Positions 1 through 8,806 of a stretch of 42,915 bases of DNA are shown one piece after another (position 1 is the first letter of the stretch; the number at the start of each line of letters is the position of its first letter). The notes under the pieces were generated by a model. The model did no database searches. It had not been told where the DNA came from and saw only the letters and a list, made by a program, of their open reading frames with translations. The translations under genes were made by a program, and so were the position numbers. The DNA comes from Azospirillum isscasi (lineage in GTDB: Bacteria > Pseudomonadota > Alphaproteobacteria > Azospirillales > Azospirillaceae): assembly GCF_030849505.1 (NCBI RefSeq), contig NZ_JAUJFI010000030.1:1-42915 (forward strand). Reading direction: 5' to 3'.

Positions 1-30
1 GTTGACTTGACGGGCCTTTTTGTCGGAAAT

Positions 31-76
<46 letters not shown>

Positions 77-264
77 TTCGTTTTCAAACCCCTACTCACA
101 CGTTTCCGGCACCGCGCCAGAGCATCCGATTTCTCTATAATACCTTGTTCCTATTGATATTTTTTTGAAGGCAAACTACGCTTCAGTTTCGTCGGAAGCG
201 CTCTCTTTTCCTCCCAAGTGATTCCGATTTGATTCCGGAGATTCAGGCGCTCGTGGGGTGCTCC

Positions 265-1437
265 ATGGCCAAGATCACGAAACGGTCCGTCGATGCCGCC
301 GTCCCCGGCGAGCAGGAGTTCTTCCTCTGGGACGAGGAGTTGAAGGGCTTCGGACTGCGCGTCTATCCCTCGGGCCGGAAAATATATCTGGCCCAGTTCC
401 GGGCCGGCGGCCGCCTTCGCCGGGTCAACATCGGCCCCCATGGTGTCCTGACGCCCGACGTCGCCCGGACCGAGGCCATGAAGCATCTGTCCGACGTCCG
501 GCGCGGCAGCGACCCGGCATCCGAACGTGACCGGCGTAAGGCCTCCCCTACCATGAAGGAGTTCGGCAAGCGCTTCCTGGAGGACTACGTCGCCTCCCAC
601 TGCAAACCAACCACCCGGGCAGAATACAAACGGTCCATTGAACTGTTCATCAACCCCAAGCTCGGCAGCCACCGCATCATCGATGTGAGCCGCGCCGAGG
701 TGGTCGAGCTTCACCAATCCCTGAAAGCCACCCCTTATCAGGCCAACCGCACCCTGGGCGTTCTCTCCGTCATGTTCACCGTTGCCCACACCTGGGGCGT
801 CCGGACCGATGGCGTCAATCCGTGTTGGAAGGTGAAGCGCTACAAAGAGGTCAAGCGCGAACGCTACCTTACGCCGGACGAACTCGCCCGCCTCGGCAAG
901 GTGTTGCGCGAATCCACCGCCGAACCCGAAGCGGTCAACTGTCTCCTCCTCCTCCTCCTGACAGGCTGCCGTCTCAGCGAGATCCAGAAGCTCAAATGGG
1001 AGCATGTCGATCTCAACATCGGCGTGCTCCGGCTGCCGGATTCCAAGACCGGGGCAAAACTGGTGACGATCGGGAAAGCCGCCGTCGAGGTGCTCAAGGA
1101 CATCCCCAAGGTGACGGACAACCCCTATGTCATCACCGGCCAAATCGAAGGCCAGCATCTGACCGACATGCAGCGTCCCTGGCGCCGGCTGCGCAAGCGC
1201 GCCAAGCTGGAGGACGTGCGCATCCACGACCTGCGGCATTCCTTCGCCTCCGACGCGCTCCAACTCGGCGAGGACCTGCCGATGATCGGCCGCCTGCTGG
1301 GGCACACCCAGGTTCAGACGACTGCCCGGTATGCTCACCTGAAGACCGATCCGATCAAAGCTGCAGCCGACAAAGTAGCGGATGCTATCGCAACCGCCCT
1401 CGCCCACCCTCTCAGAAAGGCCACACATCCAAGCTGA
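265..1437 (+). CDS. int: Tyrosine site-specific integrase (P4/DUF4102 type)
   Basis: About 390-residue phage/ICE-type tyrosine recombinase, expected to integrate and excise the element at the neighbouring tRNA-fMet fragment. The N-terminus (MAKITKRSVDAAVPGE, with ELKGFGLRVYPSG) is the arm-binding DUF4102 domain of P4-like integrases. A SAM-like core-binding domain follows (around residues 95-185), then the catalytic domain: Arg in TGCRLSEI, HDLRHSFAS (HxxR), LLGHTQVQTTARYAH with the last His and the nucleophile Tyr. All catalytic residues are present and the length is normal, so it should be active. ATG 265 is chosen because the protein then starts at the family's usual MAxITKR; a TTG 12 codons upstream is in frame. 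It reads away from the att fragment. Confidence 0.93.
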   Translation: MAKITKRSVDAAVPGEQEFFLWDEELKGFGLRVYPSGRKIYLAQFRAGGRLRRVNIGPHGVLTPDVARTEAMKHLSDVRRGSDPASERDRRKASPTMKEFGKRFLEDYVASHCKPTTRAEYKRSIELFINPKLGSHRIIDVSRAEVVELHQSLKATPYQANRTLGVLSVMFTVAHTWGVRTDGVNPCWKVKRYKEVKRERYLTPDELARLGKVLRESTAEPEAVNCLLLLLLTGCRLSEIQKLKWEHVDLNIGVLRLPDSKTGAKLVTIGKAAVEVLKDIPKVTDNPYVITGQIEGQHLTDMQRPWRRLRKRAKLEDVRIHDLRHSFASDALQLGEDLPMIGRLLGHTQVQTTARYAHLKTDPIKAAADKVADAIATALAHPLRKATHPS

Positions 1438-1522
1438 TGGAATAGTTCAATGCTGAGCACCGGCATGAGAATCAAGCGTCATCTTTCACAGCCCCGTGAC
1501 CTGCTCCCCAAGTTTCCTCCAC

Positions 1523-2425
1523 TCAGAGTGCGAGTCCCCTCATGTGATGCCCTGAATGGGCGTTGATGGCAACCGGGGCTGGGGCATGCCCCGGCCCCGG
1601 TTGCGGCGACGTCCGCGTGGCGACTTCGATCGGTGTGGCGCCGCCGAGGCCGGTGTGCGGTCGGACGTGGTTATAGTCGCTCCGCCACGCCTCCAGGACG
1701 GCACGGGCATGGGTGAGCGAGGTGAACAGAGTCTCGTTGAGGCATTCGTCGCGCAGTCGCCCATTGAACGACTCCGCGAAGGCGTTCTGGAACGGCTTGC
1801 CGGGCGCGATGTAATGCCACTCCACCCGGCGTTCCTGCGCCCAGGCGAGAATGGCCATGCTGGTGAACTCGGTGCCGTTGTCCGACACGCACACGACCGG
1901 CCAGCCGCGGCGCGCGGCGATGGCGTCCAGTTCCCGCACGACGCGCCGGCCCGACAGCGAGGTATCCGCCGCCAGGCACAAGCATTCGCGCGTGAAGTCG
2001 TCCACCACCGCCAGGATGCGGAAGCGGCGGCCATCGCTCAGGGCGTCGCTGACAAAGTCCAGCGACCAGCGCTGGTTCGGCCCTTGCGGCACGGCGACGG
2101 GGGCACGTGTGCCAAGGGCACGCTTCCGACCACCGCGCCGGCGCACCCGCAGCCCCTCCTCGCGGTAGATCCGCAGCAGTTTCTTGGCGTTCACCTTCAC
2201 CCCTTCGCGCGTGAGCAAAAGCCCCAAGCGCCGATAGCCGAACCGGCGCCGCTGGGCGGCCAGTTCCCGCAGGCGGATTCGCAACGGCGCGTCGTCCATA
2301 CGCCGGGAGCGGTAGCGGACCGATGAGCGGTCCACGCCGAGAATGGCGCACGCCCGCCGCTGGCTGATCCCATGCACCGCCTGCGCATGGGCCACAGCCG
2401 CTCGTCGAGCCGCGGGCGTCACCAT
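1523..2425 (-). CDS. IS3-family transposase OrfB (DDE integrase core)
   Basis: About 300-residue rve-type DDE transposase. Visible parts are the HTH_21-like segment ([12 protein letters not shown]), then the RNase-H-fold core with first Asp in [10 protein letters not shown], second Asp in [11 protein letters not shown], and the Glu in [15 protein letters not shown], followed by the usual [15 protein letters not shown] tail. The separate start is the ATG at 2425 inside the frameshift window; in the cell it is more likely made as the OrfAB fusion, because its frame stays open upstream to overlap orfA in the -1 register. There is no internal stop or deletion. Confidence 0.92.
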   Translation of the reverse strand: MVTPAARRAAVAHAQAVHGISQRRACAILGVDRSSVRYRSRRMDDAPLRIRLRELAAQRRRFGYRRLGLLLTREGVKVNAKKLLRIYREEGLRVRRRGGRKRALGTRAPVAVPQGPNQRWSLDFVSDALSDGRRFRILAVVDDFTRECLCLAADTSLSGRRVVRELDAIAARRGWPVVCVSDNGTEFTSMAILAWAQERRVEWHYIAPGKPFQNAFAESFNGRLRDECLNETLFTSLTHARAVLEAWRSDYNHVRPHTGLGGATPIEVATRTSPQPGPGHAPAPVAINAHSGHHMRGLAL

Positions 2426-2685
2426 TTTTTTGCGGCCAGATCCTTGAGCACCGCGTTGTCGAGCATCGCTTCGGCGAGCAGACGCTTCAGGCGGGCGTTC
2501 TCGTCCTCCAGCGTTTTCAGCCGCTTGGCTTCCGACACCTCCAACCCGCCGTACTTCGCTTTCCACCGGAAGAACGTCGCCTCGCTGACGCCGTGCTTGC
2601 GGCAGACCTCCGCCGTCGGCCTGCCGGCCTCCTGCTCGCGCAGGATCCCGATGATCTGTTCCTCGCTGAACCGGCTCTTCTTCAT
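2419..2685 (-). CDS. IS3-family transposase OrfA
   Basis: 88-residue OrfA with a helix-turn-helix DNA-binding domain ([18 protein letters not shown], then [21 protein letters not shown]), followed by a leucine-rich coiled coil ([20 protein letters not shown]) for dimerisation. It starts [10 protein letters not shown], the usual IS3 OrfA start. It ends just past the A7 run at 2425-2431 (AAAAAAATGG on the coding strand), where a -1 ribosomal frameshift would fuse it to OrfB and give the full transposase (1523-2685). OrfA alone normally represses the IS promoter. Confidence 0.93.
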   Translation of the reverse strand: MKKSRFSEEQIIGILREQEAGRPTAEVCRKHGVSEATFFRWKAKYGGLEVSEAKRLKTLEDENARLKRLLAEAMLDNAVLKDLAAKKW

Positions 2686-2709
2686 GTCCGTCTCCTTGCT
2701 CGACGGACT

Positions 2710-3651
2710 CTAACTCAGCGTGGGGGAGTTTCTGGGGAGCAGGTCACCCGTAACCCCATCAATCCTGGAAGCTGTCTCAAACGAACGTGCAACCTTGATG
2801 AAATGTTGAGCAGGTGGAACCAGACCAGTTGCTGGCCAAACAGCGACAATAGTCATAACCAGCGGTGGCATCAACGGGCGGCTGGTAATTCCGATCGCAG
2901 TTACAAGGGATTGGTTGGAAGCAGGCAGCACAGCGATGCCAAAGCCAGCCGCCACCAACGCCAACCGAACTTCCTGGTGGGGAAGTGCTGTGATGATGCG
3001 CGGCTTGATACCTACCGAACAGCAAGCATCAAGCAACAAACCGGCTGCTATACTATCGTACTCCACGGATCCGGCGAGAAGAAGTTCGTCAGCCAAGCGG
3101 CGAACATCAACGGACGGCTCCGCCGCCAATGGATGAGTAGCCGGCAACGCAAGATGAATATTTTCCTGCCATAATGCCTCAATGGTTGCTCTTTCAACAG
3201 GATTTAAGGACGGAGTCAGGCATAAATCTAGCTGCCCGTTGTCGAGCATGGCCAGAAGGTACGGAGGTGACCCATCATAGACAACCACACCATATTCCGG
3301 TTCCTCCTGTAGGAATGCTTGTAGCGTCTTTGCCAGCCATCCTGTGGCAGCGTCGGCGGCTATACCGAGGCGCATTGGCGCGCTTCGTCTACCTGCCGTA
3401 GTCCGAGCAATGACGGCCGCCGCGTCCAAAGCAGTAAGAATGCGCTGAGCTTCGCTCAAGAAGGCAATACCGGCGGCCGTCAAGCGGCTGCCTGAACTGG
3501 TACGTATCACCAGTTGCACACCAACATCCGTTTCCAATGCTCGGATCGACTGGCTGAGCGCTGGTTGGCGTAGGCCAAGCCAATGGGCAGCACGATGAAA
3601 ACTGCCAGCTTCAGCTAGAATATTTAGATAGCGCAATTGCCGCAATTCCAC
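2710..3651 (-). CDS. LysR-family transcriptional regulator with C-terminus altered by the IS
   Basis: 313-residue LysR-type regulator: N-terminal winged HTH ([20 protein letters not shown], then [20 protein letters not shown]), then a periplasmic-binding-like effector domain from about residue 90. It starts at GTG 3651 behind GAGGTG. The last 11 residues ([11 protein letters not shown]) are encoded by the IS end. Removing the IS and one CCCG copy gives an original end of GVTGL and TGA, so only one native residue and the stop were lost; the protein probably still folds. Effector and targets are unknown. It lies downstream of the cus operon on the same strand, behind its own AT-rich promoter region. 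Confidence 0.88.
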   Translation of the reverse strand: MELRQLRYLNILAEAGSFHRAAHWLGLRQPALSQSIRALETDVGVQLVIRTSSGSRLTAAGIAFLSEAQRILTALDAAAVIARTTAGRRSAPMRLGIAADAATGWLAKTLQAFLQEEPEYGVVVYDGSPPYLLAMLDNGQLDLCLTPSLNPVERATIEALWQENIHLALPATHPLAAEPSVDVRRLADELLLAGSVEYDSIAAGLLLDACCSVGIKPRIITALPHQEVRLALVAAGFGIAVLPASNQSLVTAIGITSRPLMPPLVMTIVAVWPATGLVPPAQHFIKVARSFETASRIDGVTGDLLPRNSPTLS

Positions 3652-3696
3652 AGCTCACCTCATGCAAAAATAGGATAATTAAATAAAAAATCCATA

Positions 3697-3724
3697 ATTA
3701 TACATAAAAAAAATAGATTGATAA
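3697..3724 (-). promoter_or_regulatory. Putative sigma-70 promoter of lysR in AT-rich spacer
   Basis: On the minus strand TTATCA (3719-3724) and a perfect TATAAT (3697-3702) are separated by 16 bp, about 45 bp upstream of the lysR start. The spacer 3652-3846 is strikingly AT-rich (A/T runs at 3665-3730) compared with the GC-rich surroundings; apart from this promoter I see no gene in it. The boxes are visible; use as a promoter is inferred. Confidence 0.4.
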
Positions 3725-3846
3725 TCTTTCATGCCCTATTTCTGCTCCTAATTCTTGCGGTCATTGCCAGCCCCATCCATCACAACCTCTCCAGTCTCCA
3801 GGCCGCATCCAACCGGAGACCGGAAAGGTTCCGATAAGCCCTTCCC

Positions 3847-4203
3847 CTACTTGGCCAGCTTCAGCGAATCGATCTGGTAGACGCCCTTGGCATCCTTGCC
3901 GACGGTGAAGGCGATGGTATCGCCGATCTTGACGGGTACGAGATCGACGCTCGGCGCGACGCCGAAATCCATCGTCATGGCCGGCCAGCCCAGTGCCTGG
4001 ATCGGCCCATGGGTCACATTGATCCTGCGGCTGGCGGCGTTCACGGCGTTGACCTTGCCGGTCGTTCCGTTGGCCGCGGCTGCCATCGTCCCCATGGGCA
4101 TGCCGCCTCCGGCTCGGTCGTGATTCATGGTCATCTGGGCCGATGCGACGGCGGGCAGGACCAGCAGCGTGGCGAGCACGGCGGTCAGAATCTTACGATG
4201 CAT
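3847..4203 (-). CDS. cusF: CusF-family periplasmic copper/silver-binding protein
   Basis: 118-residue secreted protein. The signal peptide (MHRKILTAVLATLLVLPAVA, then SAQ) is followed by a Met/His-rich linker and a small OB-fold CusF domain. The Cu(I)/Ag(I) site of CusF is complete: His in VTHGPI, Trp in LGWPAMTMDF, and both Met of MTM. Family role: a periplasmic metallochaperone handing Cu(I) or Ag(I) to the CusB/CusA pump. ATG 4203 overlaps the cusA stop by 11 bp, giving translational coupling; it is the last gene of cusCBAF. Upstream in-frame ATGs would remove the signal peptide from the N-terminus and are rejected. Confidence 0.93.
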   Translation of the reverse strand: MHRKILTAVLATLLVLPAVASAQMTMNHDRAGGGMPMGTMAAAANGTTGKVNAVNAASRRINVTHGPIQALGWPAMTMDFGVAPSVDLVPVKIGDTIAFTVGKDAKGVYQIDSLKLAK

Positions 4204-7200
4204 GGAGAGTCTCCTTCTTGGGCTGAGCATCGATGGACGAAGGGTCACGGGGAAGCGGCGGCTTTGCTGCCGCCTGACGGCGGATCGCCGGCGTCTTGAC
4301 CAGGGCGTAGAGGGCCGGAATGACCAGCAGCGTGAGCACGGTGGAGGAGACCATGCCGCCAATCATCGGCACGGCGATGCGCTGCATCACCTCCGAGCCG
4401 GTACCGGTGCTCCACATGATCGGCAGCAGGCCGGCCATGATGGCGACCACCGTCATCATCTTCGGACGCACGCGCTCGACGGCGCCCTCCATGATGGCGT
4501 CGTAGAGGTCGGCCACGGTCATGGCCTGCCCCTCGGCGGCACGGCGACGCTTGCGGTCCTCCAGCGCGTGGTCGAGGTAGATGAGCATCACCACGCCGGT
4601 CTCGGCCGCCACGCCGGCCAGCGCGATGAAGCCCACAGCCACGGCCACCGAAAGGTTGAAGCCGAGCAACGCCATGTACCAGATGCCGCCGACCAGCGCG
4701 AAGGGCAGCGACAGCATGACGATCAGCGTCTCGGTAATGCGCCGGAAATTCAGGTACATCAGCAGGAAGATGATGGCGATCGTCACAGGGATGACGATCT
4801 TCAGCTTCGCCGCCGCACGCTCCATGTACTCGAACTGCCCGCTCCAGGTGACGTAGTAGCCGGCCGGCATCTGGACCTGCCCGGCGACCGCCTTGCGTGC
4901 GTCGGCGACATAACCGCCGATGTCACGGTCGCGGATGTCGACGTAGATGTAAGCCGACAGCAGCGCGTTCTCGGTGCGCACCGTCGCCGGTCCCTTGGTC
5001 AGCCGCACCGAAGCGAGCTGCCCGAGCGGGATTGCCCCACCCATGTCCGGGTGCAGCAGGATGCGGCTGGCGATGGCGTCCGGGTTGCTGCGCAGTTCCC
5101 GCGGGTAGCGGACGTTCACGGAAAAGCGCTCGCGCCCTTCCACGGTGGTCGTGACCATCTCGCCGCCGAGCGCCGTCAGGATGGTGTCCTGCAGGTCGCC
5201 GACGGTCAGGCCGTAGCGGGCCAGTTGCTCGCGGTCGGGGTCGATCTCCAGGTAGTAGCCGCCGACGATGCGCTCGGCGTAGGCGCTGGTGGTGCCGGGC
5301 ACGGCCTTGACAACCGTCTCGATCTCGCGGGCCAGCCGTTCCATCTCCTCCAGGTCGTTGCCGAACACCTTGATGCCGATCGGCGTGCGGATGCCGGTGG
5401 ACAGCATGTCGATGCGTGCCCGCAGCGGCATCGTCCAGGCGTTGGAGATGCCGGGCATCTGCACGGCCTTGTCCATCTCCGCCACCAGGGCGTCGTAGGT
5501 CATGCCCGGCCGCCAGTCCGACTTGGGCTTCAGGTTGATGACCGTCTCGAACATCTCGGTGGGGGCGGGGTCGGTGGCGGTGGCGGCGCGCCCGGCCTTG
5601 CCGTAGACCGACTCCACCTCGGGGAAACTCTTGAGGATACGGTCCTGCGTCTGGATCAGCTCGGCTGCCTTGGTGATCGACAGACCGGGAAGCGTGCTCG
5701 GCATATAGAGGATGGTGCCCTCGTTGATCGCCGGCATGAATTCGCTGCCCAGCTTGGAGGCCGGGACCACCGACCAGGCCAGCAGCCCGGCAGCGATCAG
5801 GATCGTCAGGATCTTGGCCCGCAGCACCAGCTTGATCATCGGCCGGTACAGCCAGATGAGCAGGCGGTTCACCGGGTTCCGGCGCTCCGGCACGATGCGG
5901 CCACGCACGAACAGCAGCATCAGCACCGGCACCAGCGTGATCGACAGGAACGCCGCCCCGGCCATGGCGAAGGTCTTGGTGAATGCCAGCGGCTTGAACA
6001 GCCGGCCCTCCTGCGCCTCCAGCGTGAACACCGGCAGGAAGGACACGGTGATGACCAGCAGGCTGAAGAACAGCGCCGGCCCGACCTCCACCGCCGCGTC
6101 GATCAGCACCTTGGCGCGGTTGGCGTCCGGCGGTGCGTGCTCCAGCCGCTTGTGGGCGTTCTCGATCATCACGATGGAGGCGTCCACCATGGCGCCGACG
6201 GCGATGGCGATGCCGCCCAGGCTCATGATGTTCGAGGTCATGCCCATCCAGTCCATGACGATGATGGCGATGAGCACGCCAATCGGCAGAGTGACGATGG
6301 CGACCAGCGCGCTGCGCACATGCAGCAGGAAGACGATGCAGACCAGGGCCACGATGACGCTCTCCTCGATCAGCGTCACCTTGAGGTTGTCCACCGCCCG
6401 CAGGATCAGGTCGGAGCGGTCGTAGACGCTCTCGATGCTCACGCCCTCGGGCAGTCCGGCCTTCAGCTCGGTCAGCTTGTCCTTGACGCTCCGGATGACG
6501 TCGAGCGCGTTCTGGCCGAAGCGCTGCAGAACGATGCCGCTGACTACCTCCCCTTCGCCGTTCAGCTCGGTCAGGCCGCGGCGCTCGTCGGGGCCGACCT
6601 CCACCCGCGCCACGTCACGCAGCAGAATCGGCGTGCCGCGGTCGACTTTGAGGACGATCTCCTCGATGTCCTTGGTGCCGCGCAGATAGCCGCGCCCGCG
6701 CACCACATACTCGGTTTCGGCCATCTCGACGACGCGGCCGCCGACGTCCTGGTTGGACATGCGGATCGCCTGGGCGATCTTGGCCAGCGGCACGCCGTAG
6801 GCCTGGAGCTTCTGCGGATCGACGACCACCTGGTACTGCTGGACAAAGCCGCCGACGCTCGCCACCTCGGCCACGCCCTCGGCCTTGGTGAGCTGGTAGC
6901 GCAGGTACCAGTCCTGCAACGTGCGCAGTTCGGCCAGAGTGCGGTCCTTGGCAAGGACGACATACTGGTAGACCCAGCCCACGCCGGTGGCGTCCGGCCC
7001 CAGCGTCGGGGTGACGCCGTTGGGCAGCCGCTTGGCGGCGAAGTTCAGGTACTCCAGCACGCGCGAGCGCGCCCAGTAGATGTCGGTGCCATCCTCGAAG
7101 ATGATGTAGACGAAGGAGGCGCCGAAGAACGAGAAGCCGCGCACCACCTTGGATTTCGGCACGCTGAGCATGGCGGTGGTGAGCGGGTAGGTGACCTGAT

Positions 7201-7387
7201 CCTCGACCACCTGCGGCGCCTGGCCGGGATAGTCGGTGTAGAGGATGACCTGGACGTCCGACAGGTCGGGCAGCGCGTCGAGCGGAATGCGCGACACCGA
7301 ATAGGCGCCGATCCCGATGAGGAACAGCGTGCCCATCAGGACCAGCGCGACGTTGCGCGCGGACCAGCGGATGATGGCGGCGATCAT
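4193..7387 (-). CDS. cusA: CusA/SilA-type heavy-metal RND efflux permease
   Basis: 1064-residue HME-RND inner-membrane pump, normal length. TM1 is in ALVLMGTLFLIGIGAYSV, followed by the family hallmark IPLDALPDLSDVQV and TDYPGQAPQVVEDQVTYPL; two large periplasmic loops; the TM4 region carries GGIAIAVGAMVDASIVMIEN; TM10-12 are near the C-terminus (AETGVVMLIYLDHALEDRKR). The proton-driven trimer moves Cu(I)/Ag(I) from periplasm to the outer-membrane channel. The family call is secure; metal preference for Cu/Ag rather than Co/Zn/Cd rests on similarity to CusA and on neighbouring cusF. It follows cusB by 18 bp and overlaps cusF. Confidence 0.95.
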   Translation of the reverse strand: MIAAIIRWSARNVALVLMGTLFLIGIGAYSVSRIPLDALPDLSDVQVILYTDYPGQAPQVVEDQVTYPLTTAMLSVPKSKVVRGFSFFGASFVYIIFEDGTDIYWARSRVLEYLNFAAKRLPNGVTPTLGPDATGVGWVYQYVVLAKDRTLAELRTLQDWYLRYQLTKAEGVAEVASVGGFVQQYQVVVDPQKLQAYGVPLAKIAQAIRMSNQDVGGRVVEMAETEYVVRGRGYLRGTKDIEEIVLKVDRGTPILLRDVARVEVGPDERRGLTELNGEGEVVSGIVLQRFGQNALDVIRSVKDKLTELKAGLPEGVSIESVYDRSDLILRAVDNLKVTLIEESVIVALVCIVFLLHVRSALVAIVTLPIGVLIAIIVMDWMGMTSNIMSLGGIAIAVGAMVDASIVMIENAHKRLEHAPPDANRAKVLIDAAVEVGPALFFSLLVITVSFLPVFTLEAQEGRLFKPLAFTKTFAMAGAAFLSITLVPVLMLLFVRGRIVPERRNPVNRLLIWLYRPMIKLVLRAKILTILIAAGLLAWSVVPASKLGSEFMPAINEGTILYMPSTLPGLSITKAAELIQTQDRILKSFPEVESVYGKAGRAATATDPAPTEMFETVINLKPKSDWRPGMTYDALVAEMDKAVQMPGISNAWTMPLRARIDMLSTGIRTPIGIKVFGNDLEEMERLAREIETVVKAVPGTTSAYAERIVGGYYLEIDPDREQLARYGLTVGDLQDTILTALGGEMVTTTVEGRERFSVNVRYPRELRSNPDAIASRILLHPDMGGAIPLGQLASVRLTKGPATVRTENALLSAYIYVDIRDRDIGGYVADARKAVAGQVQMPAGYYVTWSGQFEYMERAAAKLKIVIPVTIAIIFLLMYLNFRRITETLIVMLSLPFALVGGIWYMALLGFNLSVAVAVGFIALAGVAAETGVVMLIYLDHALEDRKRRRAAEGQAMTVADLYDAIMEGAVERVRPKMMTVVAIMAGLLPIMWSTGTGSEVMQRIAVPMIGGMVSSTVLTLLVIPALYALVKTPAIRRQAAAKPPLPRDPSSIDAQPKKETLHAS

Positions 7388-7405
7388 GGCGAGGCCCTCC
7401 GCCGG

Positions 7406-8806
7406 CTATTGGTGCTGGTGCTGGCCGCCGCTGCCGCCGAAGGCGCTCAGGGCCGCACGCAGGTTGCTTTCGGAATCGATCAGGAAGTTGGCGCGCACGA
7501 CGACGCGCTCGCCCTCCTCCAGCCCGGCGAGGATCTGGACGTAGCCGTCGGCGCGGGCACCGGCCTTGACGTCGCGCGGCTCGTAGCGGCCCTCGCCGGT
7601 CTCCACCAGCACCGCCTGCCGCCGGCCGGTGTCGAGCAGGGCGGAGTCCGGCACGGCCAGCCCCGCCATCGCGCCCGGGACGGCGTTCACGTCGGTGGCC
7701 AGATGCACAGTGGCGTAAAGGTTGGGCTTGAGCAGGCCATCGGCGTTGGGCAGCTCGATGCGCACCTTGCCGGTGCGGCTTTCGGCGGTCAGCGTCGGAT
7801 AGACGAAGCCGACCCTGCCGGAGAAGCCCCTGCCCGGCAGCGAATTGACCGTAACCTCCACCTCCTGGCCCGGCCTGACATGGCCGAGATCCTGTTCGAA
7901 CACGTCGGTGATCAGCCAGACGTTCGACAGGTCGGCGATGCGGTAGAGCGCCTCACCGGGCATGAAACGCATGCCCCGCACGGCCGTCTTCTCCAGAACC
8001 ACGCCGCCGGCGGCCGCGCGGTAGGTCAGGGTGCGCGAGGCCTTGCCGGTCTTGCGCAGCCGTTCGATCTCCTCTGCGGGGACGTCGAGGTTGCGCAGCC
8101 GCTGGAGCGACGCCTCGGCAAGCTGGCCGCCGCCCTGGCGGGCGACGAGGTATTCCTGCTGGGCGAGCACCAGTTCGGGGCTGTAGACCTCCATCAGCGG
8201 CTGGCCCTGGCGGACGGTGGCGCCGGTGGTGTCGACCAGCAGGGTTTCGATCCAGGCCTCGAACTTCGGCGCGACGATGAAGAGGCGGCGTTCGTCCACC
8301 TGGACCGTGCCGACCGCCCGCACCTGGCGGGAAACCGTCCGCCGCGCCGCCGCTTCGGTGCGCACGCCGAGCTTCTGGACCTTGTCGGGGCTGATGGTGA
8401 CGGCACCGGATGCGCTGTCCTCGCCTTCGTAGACGGGGACGTAGTCCATGCCCATCGGGTCCTTCTTCGGCACCGGAGAGGTGTCCGGAAGCCCCATGGG
8501 GTTGCGGTAGTAGAGGATCTTGCGCGAACCGGTCGGGGACTGTGCCGGCGCAGCGGCCGGCGCCGACACGGCGTCCCCCTCGTAGACGGGGATGTAGTCC
8601 ATTCCCATGCTGTCCTTCCTGGGCACCGGAGAGGTGTCCGGAAGTCCCATCGGGTTGCGGTAGTACAGGACCTTCCCCGGACCGGAGGGTTGCTGCGCCG
8701 CGGCGGGGGCGCCGTGCCCGGCATGGCCCGACTGCGCCAAGGCCGGCGTCCCGGCCGCAAGGACAGCGGCAAGGAGAGTGGCCAGGTGGATGGACGGGCG
8801 GCTCAC
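7406..8806 (-). CDS. cusB: CusB-type membrane fusion protein with two heavy-metal-binding domains
   Basis: 466-residue periplasmic adaptor linking CusA to CusC. It has a signal peptide (residues 1-25), a His-containing linker, then two nearly identical copies of the heavy-metal-binding domain (about residues 46-77 and 97-128), each with YYRNPMGLPDTSPVP and a PMGMD or SMGMD methionine motif. A typical CusB core follows (barrel-sandwich, long hairpin, beta-barrel), and the C-terminus ends in QHQHQ. Many homologues have one such domain or none; two copies 51 residues apart is unusual. Start is GTG 8806, with a strong GGAGGTG 3-4 bases upstream inside the end of cusC; the start overlaps the cusC stop, so the two are translationally coupled. 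Confidence 0.93.
   Translation of the reverse strand: MSRPSIHLATLLAAVLAAGTPALAQSGHAGHGAPAAAQQPSGPGKVLYYRNPMGLPDTSPVPRKDSMGMDYIPVYEGDAVSAPAAAPAQSPTGSRKILYYRNPMGLPDTSPVPKKDPMGMDYVPVYEGEDSASGAVTISPDKVQKLGVRTEAAARRTVSRQVRAVGTVQVDERRLFIVAPKFEAWIETLLVDTTGATVRQGQPLMEVYSPELVLAQQEYLVARQGGGQLAEASLQRLRNLDVPAEEIERLRKTGKASRTLTYRAAAGGVVLEKTAVRGMRFMPGEALYRIADLSNVWLITDVFEQDLGHVRPGQEVEVTVNSLPGRGFSGRVGFVYPTLTAESRTGKVRIELPNADGLLKPNLYATVHLATDVNAVPGAMAGLAVPDSALLDTGRRQAVLVETGEGRYEPRDVKAGARADGYVQILAGLEEGERVVVRANFLIDSESNLRAALSAFGGSGGQHQHQ
8428..8674 (-). repeat. Tandem duplication inside cusB (metal-binding domain)
   Basis: Two 94-bp near-identical units (8428-8521 and 8581-8674), offset by 153 bp (51 codons), encode the duplicated metal-binding domain. 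Most differences between the units are single bases, so the duplication looks fairly recent, and the offset is a whole number of codons, keeping the frame. Confidence 0.85.

Larger units (their letters stand above)
1497..2746 (-). mobile_element. Complete IS3-family insertion sequence (1250 bp)
   Basis: The element is bounded by perfect 14-bp terminal inverted repeats TGACCTGCTCCCCA at 1497-1510 and, inverted, 2733-2746, with partial similarity continuing inward. It is flanked by the 4-bp direct repeat CCCG (1493-1496 and 2747-2750), a target duplication size typical of the IS407 branch of IS3. It holds orfA and orfB on the minus strand joined by an A7 slippery run. Both ends, both genes and the target duplication are intact, so it looks recent and probably active. 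It has landed in the 3' end of the lysR-type gene. Confidence 0.93.

Noticed and set aside
151..1428. Minus-strand open frame opposite the integrase
   Set aside because: Low-complexity antisense translation; the plus-strand integrase has all catalytic residues.
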